Of a DNA stretch of 24,781 nucleotides, positions 1-5,364 are shown one piece after another. The stretch is taken from IMG/VR virus record IMGVR_UViG_3300022821_000107, positions 1-24,781 of that record. One strand, given 5' to 3'. Below the pieces are notes generated by a model, which had not been told where the DNA came from, searched no databases, and was given only the letters and a program-made list of their open reading frames with translations. Source of the DNA: a virus. Both the position numbers and the translations under genes were made by a program. Position 1 is the stretch's first letter. Each line of letters begins with the position of its first letter.

Positions 1-38
1 TTTACCTTGCTCCATGTCTTCCAGTCTTTTTTGGTCAT
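1..38 (-). CDS. Start of an unidentified gene (cut by window edge)
   Basis: An ATG on the minus strand at 38 opens a frame beginning MTKKDWKTWSKV that runs off the left edge. It follows the stop of the upstream gene (41-43) by two bases, in the same TAG-AT-ATG arrangement found before the gene that starts at 1780. Only about 12 residues are visible, so no function can be given. It is called from its operon position and start context. Confidence 0.5.
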   Translation of the reverse strand, partial: MTKKDWKTWSKV

Positions 39-40
39 AT

Positions 41-457
41 CTATTCTTTAACGATTAAGCTGTGTAAGAAGTCTATTGTTTCTTCTGGTTGGTCTTGGAG
101 AGGAGAGCCTAGTTTCCATCTAGCCTCAAAAAAGAATCTCGGTTCACCGCCAGAGTAGTACATAATTTTACCGTCTGTGTCCAACATAAACCGCCTTGAG
201 TTTTCACTATTCTCTATAGCCCTCAACACATCATCAAGTGTTATTGGTCTTCCTATTCTATCTAACGAAATTTTAACCATTCTCTCAACTAGCTCTCTTT
301 TTGGTTTATTCGTTCCATCTGTGATTCCTAATTTTCCAATTATTATTGCCTTTGAATTACCAAGAAATGCTTCTGTCAATTCTTTCCTAGTAGTCCCCAT
401 CACTTTCTCTGGTACTGCCTCTTGTATCTCTGCTTCTAGTTGTTGTAGTTTATTCAT
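41..457 (-). CDS. Hypothetical phage protein, 138 aa
   Basis: I do not recognise this soluble protein of 138 residues. It has a charged N-terminal helix and a mixed alpha/beta body, with no signal peptide, membrane segment or metal-binding motif. The start at 457 lies one base beyond the stop of the pentapeptide-repeat gene (459-461), so the two are probably translated together. Its first seven codons (MNKLQQL) and about 27 bp of DNA nearly match the start of the 53-aa gene at 1944. The proteins diverge after that, which suggests recombination of gene starts in this accessory end of the early arm. Confidence 0.75.
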   Translation of the reverse strand: MNKLQQLEAEIQEAVPEKVMGTTRKELTEAFLGNSKAIIIGKLGITDGTNKPKRELVERMVKISLDRIGRPITLDDVLRAIENSENSRRFMLDTDGKIMYYSGGEPRFFFEARWKLGSPLQDQPEETIDFLHSLIVKE

Positions 458-458
458 A

Positions 459-1184
459 TTACTCCTTTATCACTTTATACCCCTCCCTCTTTAACAACTC
501 CATTGCTTCTTCCATTTTGTCGTCTTTTGCTTCTGTATCTATTCCTGTAATTTCTTTGAAGATAGTAGATGAGAAGTTTGGTAATTCTAAGAAGTCTTTA
601 TGTCGTTCTGGATTTTCATTCCACCATATTTGACATGCCTCCTTAAACTCCAGTGTTTTTAAATAACCTCCCATTTGCTTTGCTTCTGGGAACTCTTTTA
701 TTTCATCTTTAGACATGTTTATTTCACATATCCATCTGTTTAGTGGAATATCGGCATAGATATTATATTTATTTTCAAATTCTTCATGTGTCATGTCTAC
801 CCATTGATTAAATATTTGGATTTTATCTGGTGAACCTGTATTGAAGTAACCACTATTCCAGTGACCACTATTGAAGTTACCACTATTCCAGTTACCACTA
901 TTCCTGTCACCACTATTGAAGTTACCACTATTCCTGTGACCATTATTACTGTTACCAGTATTCCAGTTACCACTATTCCAGTCACCACTATTCCTGTGAC
1001 CACTATTCCTGTAACCACTATTCCTGTAACCACTATTACTGTCACCACTATTCCAGTTACCACTATTCCTGTCACCACTATTGAAGTTACCACTATTCCT
1101 GTGACCACTATTCCAGTAACCATTATTCCTGTTACCACTATTCCTGTAACCACTATTGTCTATTCCTGTGTTGTTTTTGTTCAT
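459..1184 (-). CDS. Pentapeptide-repeat protein (NxGxx type) with conserved C-terminal domain
   Basis: Residues 5-119 are 23 tandem five-residue units of the form N-[S/T/N]-G-x-x, like the Asn/Gly-rich pentapeptide repeats (Pentapeptide_2 type), which are expected to form a right-handed beta-helix. Residues from about 120 to 241 form a separate domain with GGYLKTLEFKEAC, WWNENPERH, LPNF and EITGIDT. That combination recurs behind such repeats in phage-borne proteins, in my recollection. There is no signal peptide or membrane helix. The underlying DNA is a 15-bp tandem repeat, so unit number may vary between relatives. The role is unknown; a host-interaction or DNA-mimic role would be speculation. 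It lies in the AT-rich accessory end of the early arm. Confidence 0.85.
   Translation of the reverse strand: MNKNNTGIDNSGYRNSGNRNNGYWNSGHRNSGNFNSGDRNSGNWNSGDSNSGYRNSGYRNSGHRNSGDWNSGNWNTGNSNNGHRNSGNFNSGDRNSGNWNSGNFNSGHWNSGYFNTGSPDKIQIFNQWVDMTHEEFENKYNIYADIPLNRWICEINMSKDEIKEFPEAKQMGGYLKTLEFKEACQIWWNENPERHKDFLELPNFSSTIFKEITGIDTEAKDDKMEEAMELLKREGYKVIKE
828..1172 (-). repeat. 15-bp tandem repeat array encoding NxGxx units
   Basis: About 23 imperfect copies of a 15-bp unit, reading on the plus strand as variants of TTCCAGTTACCACTA, encode the pentapeptide repeats. Codons for Asn-Ser-Gly are almost invariant. The two following codons vary (Tyr-Arg, His-Arg, Asn-Phe, Asp-Arg, Asn-Trp). The reverse strand is also open because of the periodicity, but that reading is a shadow. 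Confidence 0.9.
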
Positions 1185-1188
1185 ATTG

Positions 1189-1222
1189 TTTAATGTTATT
1201 CTCTCTTTTATAATCTGCTACC
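1189..1222. repeat. 34-bp direct repeat, copy 1
   Basis: This 34-bp segment is identical to 1786-1819. It lies just upstream of the pentapeptide-repeat gene and contains its A-rich leader. Read on the minus strand, its other end matches the last codons of the 53-aa gene at 1783-1944. Together the copies flank the 170-aa gene. Confidence 0.9.
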
Positions 1223-1249
1223 CTCTCTGTTCTTTAGTAATTGTTTCAT
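1208..1249 (-). pseudogene. 13-codon remnant ORF next to the repeat
   Basis: An ATG at 1249 with the usual AAATAGAT leader opens a frame of only 13 codons (MKQLLKNREGSRL) that stops inside the 34-bp repeat. Its 3' part is the same DNA as the end of the 53-aa gene, read in another frame. It looks like the joined remains of a gene start and a duplicated gene end. It could also be a short leader peptide. There is no evidence that it is functional. Confidence 0.35.
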
Positions 1250-1267
1250 ATCTATTTAGTTAGTTTA

Positions 1268-1780
1268 TTATCTTAAAACATTAGAAACTTCATCTAGTTT
1301 CTTTTCTAACCATTCTATTTCTGATTGTTGTTTTTTTAACTTTCTTCCAAATGCTTCATTTATTCTTTTATCTTCCTTGAAATTATCCCAATTTTCTAAA
1401 ATAAATCTTGCTATCCCTTCTTTCCACTGCCACTCAAAAGAATAATCCCCGTGAGTATATTTCTGAATAACATTCTCTACTGATTTTTGTATTGCTTCGT
1501 CAGTTAAACTTTTTGTTAATGATTCTTTGTTTTCTTTAAACATTTTTTCACGCAGTTCTGCAAACTTATACTGTTTTGGGTCTTTTACATACTCCTCAGT
1601 AATTGATTTTATAAGTTCTGTTTCTATTTTCCCTTTGTTGTTTTGGTAATGTTCGTAAAGATAGCCTGAAAGTTCATTATATACGCTGTCTCCTATTTGC
1701 TCTTTTACTTTGTCTCTAATAGAAAGTAAAACTTTCTCAGACAACTCTTCCACTTCTTTTTCTTCATATATATTGTTCAT
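1268..1780 (-). CDS. Hypothetical charged helical protein, 170 aa
   Basis: I do not recognise this protein. It is 170 residues, rich in Glu and Lys, and mostly predicted alpha-helical. A likely coiled coil lies near the C-terminus (about residues 145-166, SEIEWLEKKLDEVSN). No catalytic or metal-binding motif is visible. The start at 1780 follows the stop of the 53-aa gene (1783-1785) by two bases. The gene is bracketed by two identical 34-bp direct repeats, as if it entered or duplicated as a cassette. Confidence 0.75.
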   Translation of the reverse strand: MNNIYEEKEVEELSEKVLLSIRDKVKEQIGDSVYNELSGYLYEHYQNNKGKIETELIKSITEEYVKDPKQYKFAELREKMFKENKESLTKSLTDEAIQKSVENVIQKYTHGDYSFEWQWKEGIARFILENWDNFKEDKRINEAFGRKLKKQQSEIEWLEKKLDEVSNVLR

Positions 1781-1782
1781 AT

Positions 1783-1944
1783 CTATTTAATGTTATTCTC
1801 TCTTTTATAATCTGCTACCATCTCATGCCATTCGTTCCATAACAGTAAGCCGACACGCATACCATTTGGGAAGTCTCTTATAATGCTTTTAATCTCTTTT
1901 ACTTCTAAATCTTGCTGTGCTTGTAGTTGTTGTAGTTTATTCAT
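1783..1944 (-). CDS. Small hypothetical protein, 53 aa
   Basis: This short gene starts at 1944, inside the end of the zinc-binding gene, through an 8-base ATGAATAA overlap. It ends two bases before the 170-aa gene. The product begins MNKLQQLQAQQDLEVKEI and has a central segment with RVGLLLWNEWHEM. It has no recognisable domain. The first seven codons match those of the gene at 41-457. Tight coupling on both sides is the main support for its being real. Confidence 0.6.
   Translation of the reverse strand: MNKLQQLQAQQDLEVKEIKSIIRDFPNGMRVGLLLWNEWHEMVADYKRENNIK
1786..1819. repeat. 34-bp direct repeat, copy 2
   Basis: This segment is identical to 1189-1222. On the minus strand this copy encodes the last residues of the 53-aa protein and then supplies the leader of the 170-aa gene. 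Confidence 0.9.
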
Positions 1945-2134
1945 GTTTGTTTTCTATTTTATCTTGTTTCTTAACACACCTCACGTGTGCTTCGTATGCC
2001 CTTTTGTTGTAATACCTATTACCTTCTTTTATTTCCCTATTACACAAGGTGCATCTAAATTTGCAATGTATTACTTGGCCACTTCTCCTTGCGATCTCAT
2101 TTTCTCTATAGATTGGGTTTTTTAGTTTTCCCAT
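1937..2134 (-). CDS. Small zinc-binding protein, 65 aa
   Basis: The product has a CTLC pair at about residues 28-31 and a later H-V-R-C group at about 49-52. Together these could form a four-ligand zinc site in a treble-clef or ribbon fold. The N- and C-termini are basic and lysine-rich, which would suit nucleic-acid binding. I place the start at 2134, one base after the TAG of the HU-like gene, like other junctions here. An upstream in-frame ATG at 2152 would add six residues and overlap that gene by 17 bases. The next gene starts inside its stop region (ATGAATAA). The function is unknown. Confidence 0.65.
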   Translation of the reverse strand: MGKLKNPIYRENEIARRSGQVIHCKFRCTLCNREIKEGNRYYNKRAYEAHVRCVKKQDKIENKHE

Positions 2135-2135
2135 A

Positions 2136-2357
2136 CTATTTTTTAACCGCATTCTTAAGAGTAACGGAAGGCTTAAAGCTCACGTATGTCTTATCTCTCA
2201 CCTCATGTCTGTCGTGATGTGGATTGTAGATCTTGACACCCTTCTTTGTGTTAACTTTCACCCTTCCAACTCCCGAGATTGTTAGAGTTCCTCCTTTTTT
2301 CAAGACCTTGTAGGCCTCAAACCTATCATCTTTATCTAATTTAATTATTTTTTTCAC
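2136..2357 (-). CDS. Short HU/IHF-like DNA-binding protein
   Basis: The 73-residue product resembles the C-terminal two thirds of HU/IHF. It has a glycine-rich turn (LTISGVGRVKVNTKKG), an asparagine-proline pair (YNPHH) where HU has its RNP arm motif, and the typical end (VSFKPSVTLKNAVKK, compare FKPGKALKDAVN). Normal HU is about 90 residues. Here the N-terminal dimerisation helices are shortened to about 20 residues. Such a protein would bend or coat DNA during replication or recombination. It overlaps the HNH gene upstream by 17 bases. The family call is from pattern only. Confidence 0.6.
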   Translation of the reverse strand: MKKIIKLDKDDRFEAYKVLKKGGTLTISGVGRVKVNTKKGVKIYNPHHDRHEVRDKTYVSFKPSVTLKNAVKK

Positions 2358-2715
2358 TTTGATTATTCAGTGTTATCATTTGTGTAAACTCATTACACTC
2401 ATTCGTTACGTCTTTCAATCTTGAGTACTCGTCTACAAACAACACATCTTCTTTTGTCAATTCAATCTCTCCGTTGTAGTAATAGCTCAAAACCTCTCTA
2501 AAGAGCATCTTCTCTTCGCTCTCGCTGTGCCCCATACCTATGTGACATCCTTTGCACACAGTGGCAGCATTTAATGCAGATCCTGACACTCTTCCTGCTA
2601 TGTGATGTAATTCCAATCCTCCGCAGTCTGTTCCGTTACCAGAACAAACAACGCACTCCCAACACATGAACCACAAATCTCTTACTCTTGTGGAGAAAGG
2701 ATTGCGAAGCTTCAT
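2341..2715 (-). CDS. HNH-type nuclease-like zinc protein
   Basis: The layout is that of an HNH/treble-clef nuclease: CVVC at residues 21-24, the LELHHIAGR segment with His37-His38, an Asn at 49 and CKGCH at 54-58, with a further His at 63. In this family the first His-His pair supplies the general base and metal ligand, and the Cys pairs hold a structural zinc. The C-terminal 55 residues are acidic and of unknown role. It overlaps the 173-aa gene upstream by ATGA. The position in the recombination/replication module suggests DNA processing, possibly of recombination intermediates. Confidence 0.7.
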   Translation of the reverse strand: MKLRNPFSTRVRDLWFMCWECVVCSGNGTDCGGLELHHIAGRVSGSALNAATVCKGCHIGMGHSESEEKMLFREVLSYYYNGEIELTKEDVLFVDEYSRLKDVTNECNEFTQMITLNNQSEKNN

Positions 2716-3233
2716 ATTTTTATGTAGTCAGGATCATTAAGCGGAAGCCAAACATCTTGAAAATACCTCGCACCAACATCTGGTGCTGAGTCTCTCCAAG
2801 TTTTGTACTCCTGCGGATCTGGTACTGGGATGCCGTTCTCTTCCATATAACAAACAATCTTATCTATAAACTTACCAAATCTTGCATTAGACATGCTGTT
2901 TGTACTTCTTCCCAACTTCTCAGACTGACCCTTAGAATTAACAATCATTGTTCCGTTAAACTCTCTTTTTAAGATCTCTCTCATCTCACTTACAGCGTAT
3001 GGGGGATATCCAATCTCAACTCTTTCTTTATTCTGAAAATGATGAAAGGACTTCAGAAGTGCTCCTTCGAAGTACCCTCTCTTTTCATTACTTATTTCTC
3101 CTTTGTGTTCCTCAAGAACGACTCGTATTGTTTTTCCTCTATTCTTATACAAGAAGTCATGAACAACAGCTCTGTTTTGATGATCTAGTGATAGATCCTC
3201 ATTAACCTTTGCTATACTAATCCGTTTAGACAT
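2712..3233 (-). CDS. Conserved phage protein, possibly recombination-related
   Basis: This 173-residue protein has features I associate with a common but poorly defined phage family found beside recombination genes: a YFEGALLKSF stretch, a segment on an LKREF core, then RSTNSMSNARFGKFIDKI and NGIPVPDPQEY. Some relatives are labelled NinB-like, but I cannot confirm that here. No nuclease motif is obvious. It starts inside the end of the ssDNA-binding-like gene (8-base overlap) and ends with an ATGA overlap into the HNH gene, so it belongs to the same operon. Confidence 0.65.
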   Translation of the reverse strand: MSKRISIAKVNEDLSLDHQNRAVVHDFLYKNRGKTIRVVLEEHKGEISNEKRGYFEGALLKSFHHFQNKERVEIGYPPYAVSEMREILKREFNGTMIVNSKGQSEKLGRSTNSMSNARFGKFIDKIVCYMEENGIPVPDPQEYKTWRDSAPDVGARYFQDVWLPLNDPDYIKI

Positions 3234-3591
3234 TTATCTCTTCAACTACCTCTCCCTCTTCGTAGTTCTCCAGTGTTTTGTCTGGATGTGTTAGTAAGTT
3301 GACTGTCTGCATTGATCCCGCAACAAGCATTTTGACAAAGTTAACTTTCGCATCTTTGCCAGCCCAATCTTCGGTATCTTCTCCGTAATCTACTGAAAGG
3401 TTTTCGCATGAAGTTGCGTTGAATGGCATTGCAAACTCTCCTTTCTTCAATTTAACCTTGAATACATTCTGAGGTCCAAATTTTCCTTCAACTTCTTTTC
3501 CGCCATCAAGAATTGTGAATACGTCTCCGTCGTTGTAGTCCTGTTTCTTAATTGCAAAGTTTCCTACTTTAGCTGATTTCTTAATTATCAT
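3226..3591 (-). CDS. Putative single-stranded-DNA-binding-like protein
   Basis: This is a beta-rich 121-residue protein. The FGPQNVFKVKL and FNATSCENLSVDYGEDTEDWAG segments match a pattern recurrent in small phage proteins that appear to carry an OB-like fold next to exonuclease genes. An acidic C-terminal tail (EEGEVVEEINV) resembles the acidic tips used by SSBs to recruit partners. It sits directly downstream of the RecB-like nuclease and upstream of the recombination-type genes. The OB-fold assignment is inferred and should be tested by structure prediction. Confidence 0.5.
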   Translation of the reverse strand: MIIKKSAKVGNFAIKKQDYNDGDVFTILDGGKEVEGKFGPQNVFKVKLKKGEFAMPFNATSCENLSVDYGEDTEDWAGKDAKVNFVKMLVAGSMQTVNLLTHPDKTLENYEEGEVVEEINV

Positions 3592-3637
3592 TTTATTATT
3601 GTTATTTTTAACGTAGTTTATTGACTTGCGGGTCAGA

Positions 3638-4375
3638 CTATTTATTATTATTTACAAACCGATAAAGAGTAAGTGCTGCCAAGAATGCTTCCCTTAACTC
3701 TCCCGTGTTATAAACGTACTTAACTTTAAGTTTTGCATCACCATTTTTCTTGAACTCCTTTGGTATATTAACAACGCAGTAGCCGTGCAAATCTTCGATC
3801 TTACCCATTTCTTTCAGACATATGTGATATCCAGCCATCTGTACGTAATTCGTGTTATAAATGTCCTTAGCCGTCTTCAAATCGCCTATGTACTTCTTGC
3901 CGTCCTTCTCAAATACAAAGTCAAATGTCCCTGCATAGAAGTGCTCTGCTGAGTATACTTTTTGCTCAGAAGCCAGGAATTTAATACCCTCCTCGTCTGC
4001 CCATTCAACAAATTTGTCAAACATTTTCTTCTGATCCTCGTCTTTAATCTCAGGGATTACTCCTGTCTTTGTGTAGGTTTCTACATAGTCATGGACTGCC
4101 GTTCCGATATTACCAGCTTTGTCTCGTGTGGTTCTCCAAGCAGTCTTTGCTCCGTCCAAAGTCTCGGGAGTTACCATTCCTCCTCCCTCTATTTCCGAAT
4201 ATGAGTCAATTGGCTGCGTCATGTTCTCTCTCACGTAATCAATAGCCTGTCCAACTGCCCAATACATAAGAGGACCAGACTTGTCAATGATTCCAATAAT
4301 TGTTGTTACACCAGTTAATCTTTTGCCATCTAGTGTGTAGGCGTGGTTCTTTTTGTTAAATTTGAATTCGCTCAT
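3638..4375 (-). CDS. PD-(D/E)XK (RecB/Cas4-like) exonuclease
   Basis: The motifs of the RecB nuclease family appear in order: GTAVHDYVE with His95, Glu137 in ASEQKV, Asp152 in GTFDF, IGDLKTAK with Asp165-x-Lys167, and the QMAGYH motif (Gln179, Tyr183, His184). These are the metal-binding and catalytic residues of phage DNA exonucleases in this superfamily. At 245 residues it is a stand-alone nuclease. With the ssDNA-binding-like protein downstream it probably forms the phage recombination pair, resecting ends for annealing. It overlaps the preceding small gene by 20 bases. Confidence 0.85.
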   Translation of the reverse strand: MSEFKFNKKNHAYTLDGKRLTGVTTIIGIIDKSGPLMYWAVGQAIDYVRENMTQPIDSYSEIEGGGMVTPETLDGAKTAWRTTRDKAGNIGTAVHDYVETYTKTGVIPEIKDEDQKKMFDKFVEWADEEGIKFLASEQKVYSAEHFYAGTFDFVFEKDGKKYIGDLKTAKDIYNTNYVQMAGYHICLKEMGKIEDLHGYCVVNIPKEFKKNGDAKLKVKYVYNTGELREAFLAALTLYRFVNNNK

Positions 4376-4580
4376 GTTGCATGTAGTTAAGTATTTCGTT
4401 TAATCTTATGTCTGCCTCTCCTGAAGTTCTGAATATGTTTCCTGCCTGAAGTCTCTTAAAGTCATTCACTTTGCCATGCCAGATGTCGCTCTTTACTTCT
4501 GCGTCACCCAAACTGATCCACTCATATCTTTCTCCAGTGTCTGGCATTATCTTTTGCTTCTTTATTGATGTTGAGATCAT
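4356..4580 (-). CDS. Hypothetical protein, 74 aa
   Basis: I place the start at 4580 (MISTSIKKQKIMPDTGERYE), where the ATG overlaps the TGA of a tiny hydrophobic ORF by ATGA, the junction type used throughout this operon. The same frame is open back to 4673, but that extension is Asn/Arg-rich, lacks a Shine-Dalgarno sequence and looks non-coding. The product is a small mixed alpha/beta protein with WISLGDAEVKSDIWHG. I do not recognise it. Its end overlaps the start of the RecB-like nuclease by 20 bases, so the two are likely coupled. Confidence 0.55.
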   Translation of the reverse strand: MISTSIKKQKIMPDTGERYEWISLGDAEVKSDIWHGKVNDFKRLQAGNIFRTSGEADIRLNEILNYMQHERIQI

Positions 4581-4624
4581 ATACTTAGTATTGTGATTAC
4601 GGCCAACCATAAGATGATTGCCAT
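4577..4624 (-). CDS. Possible 15-aa hydrophobic micro-peptide
   Basis: ATG at 4624 is preceded five bases upstream by GGAG (4630-4633), one of the better Shine-Dalgarno matches in this arm. It opens MAIILWLAVITILSI, which is almost entirely hydrophobic, and stops at a TGA that overlaps the next ATG by ATGA. The frame is open for ten further hydrophobic codons upstream, but without an accepted start codon. It could be a single-span membrane peptide or a coupling leader. Short length makes this uncertain. Confidence 0.35.
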   Translation of the reverse strand: MAIILWLAVITILSI

Positions 4625-4647
4625 TATTGCTCCGATTAGTAATGTTT

Positions 4648-4869
4648 TTAGTACTTCTCCTCTTTAACTTCATCTATGATTTCGGACCGGCTTAGAGTTT
4701 CGGCACATATTACTAACCCCATCGCATTATGAGCTATCAGTAGGGCGTGCATCATTAGGAGAATGCCCAGCCCGAAGAATACCGCTGAAACCCAAAATGC
4801 TGTTCTGATATATCTTGCTTGTCTTAGCTCCACTAATCTCTTTTTTATTTCTGATTGTTTTATTTTCAT
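4648..4869 (-). CDS. Small single-span membrane protein, 73 aa
   Basis: A basic N-terminal helix (MKIKQSEIKKRLVELRQARY) is followed by a long hydrophobic stretch at about residues 25-55 (AFWVSAVFFGLGILLMM then HALLIAHNAMGLVIC), long enough for one or possibly two membrane passes. A charged tail (EIIDEVKEEKY) follows. By the positive-inside rule the N-terminus is cytoplasmic. Phages use such proteins in superinfection exclusion or lysis timing, but nothing here decides between these. It sits between two small soluble genes in the early operon. Confidence 0.65.
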   Translation of the reverse strand: MKIKQSEIKKRLVELRQARYIRTAFWVSAVFFGLGILLMMHALLIAHNAMGLVICAETLSRSEIIDEVKEEKY

Positions 4870-4873
4870 ATAT

Positions 4874-5083
4874 TTAGATTAAGTTGGTTTTTCCGCATAC
4901 AGTACAGTGACCATCTGTACCATCTATATTACCTACTCCGTTTGTTCCATCATCACAATCATGTTCCCCTGTCTCTGGTTCTTCTTCCATCTTTAGGCTG
5001 ACAATTATGTTGTCTAGGTTCTTTTCAATACTCCTCATAATTTCTACATGTTCTTCTAACAGCTCTATTGTTGTTTTTGTCAT
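4874..5083 (-). CDS. Small acidic protein with C-terminal CxxC, 69 aa
   Basis: The N-terminal half is a probable amphipathic helix (LLEEHVEIMRSIEKNLDNI). The middle is Asp/Gly-rich, and the C-terminus carries CTVCGK, with another Cys in HDCDDG. A zinc knuckle formed by these cysteines and histidines is possible but incomplete by usual patterns. It starts one base after the preceding stop. The function is unknown. Confidence 0.6.
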   Translation of the reverse strand: MTKTTIELLEEHVEIMRSIEKNLDNIIVSLKMEEEPETGEHDCDDGTNGVGNIDGTDGHCTVCGKTNLI

Positions 5084-5084
5084 A

Positions 5085-5273
5085 TTACTCGTAGTGGTTT
5101 ATTTCCATATCTGGTATTGCATCTGCTTCGACCTCATCATCGTGGTTTCTGTCATCATCTTCTTGGTATTCATCTTTTCTTGCATCTACTGATTCTTCTT
5201 CTTTCATCATAAATTCCATCTCTTTTACTTTTGCATCTTCTTGTGCTTCTCTTAGTTCAATTAAATTGCTCAT
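5085..5273 (-). CDS. Small acidic protein, 62 aa
   Basis: The product, starting MSNLIELREAQ, is very acidic, with a run of Asp/Glu in its second half (EYQEDDDRNHDDEVEAD). I choose the start at 5273 and not the in-frame ATG at 5306 because a promoter with its -10 at 5307-5312 would begin transcription near 5300, leaving the first ATG without a leader. The 5273 start has an A-rich leader of about 27 bases. It is the first gene of the small-gene block after the helicase. The function is unknown; DNA mimicry is only a guess from composition. Confidence 0.6.
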   Translation of the reverse strand: MSNLIELREAQEDAKVKEMEFMMKEEESVDARKDEYQEDDDRNHDDEVEADAIPDMEINHYE

Positions 5274-5306
5274 ATTTTTGTTTGTTGTTATTTGATCAAT
5301 ACCCAT

Positions 5307-5335
5307 ATCTTACATCCTGTTTTGATACTAGTCAA
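5307..5335 (-). promoter_or_regulatory. Sigma70-type promoter for the small-gene/recombination operon
   Basis: On the minus strand TTGACT (5330-5335), a 17-bp spacer and TAAGAT (5307-5312) match the -35 and -10 consensus at five and four of six positions. It lies in the 91-bp gap between the helicase stop and the start at 5273, in the correct orientation. A DnaA-box-like 9-mer TTATGCACA lies at 5351-5359, upstream of the -35. Confidence 0.6.
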
Positions 5336-5364
5336 GCATCTAAATGGGAGTTATGCACACCTTA

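Noticed and set aside
828-1172. CRISPR array
   Set aside because: The units are 15 bp, contiguous and without unique spacers, and they encode protein repeats.
861-1193. Plus-strand ORF of repeated TTIPV units opposite the pentapeptide gene
   Set aside because: It exists only because the 15-bp repeat keeps all frames open. The minus-strand reading has a proper C-terminal domain and start context.
4581-4673. N-terminal extension of the 74-aa protein to ATG 4673
   Set aside because: The extension is Asn/Arg-rich, overlaps the preceding gene and lacks a ribosome site, while ATG 4580 has an ATGA junction.
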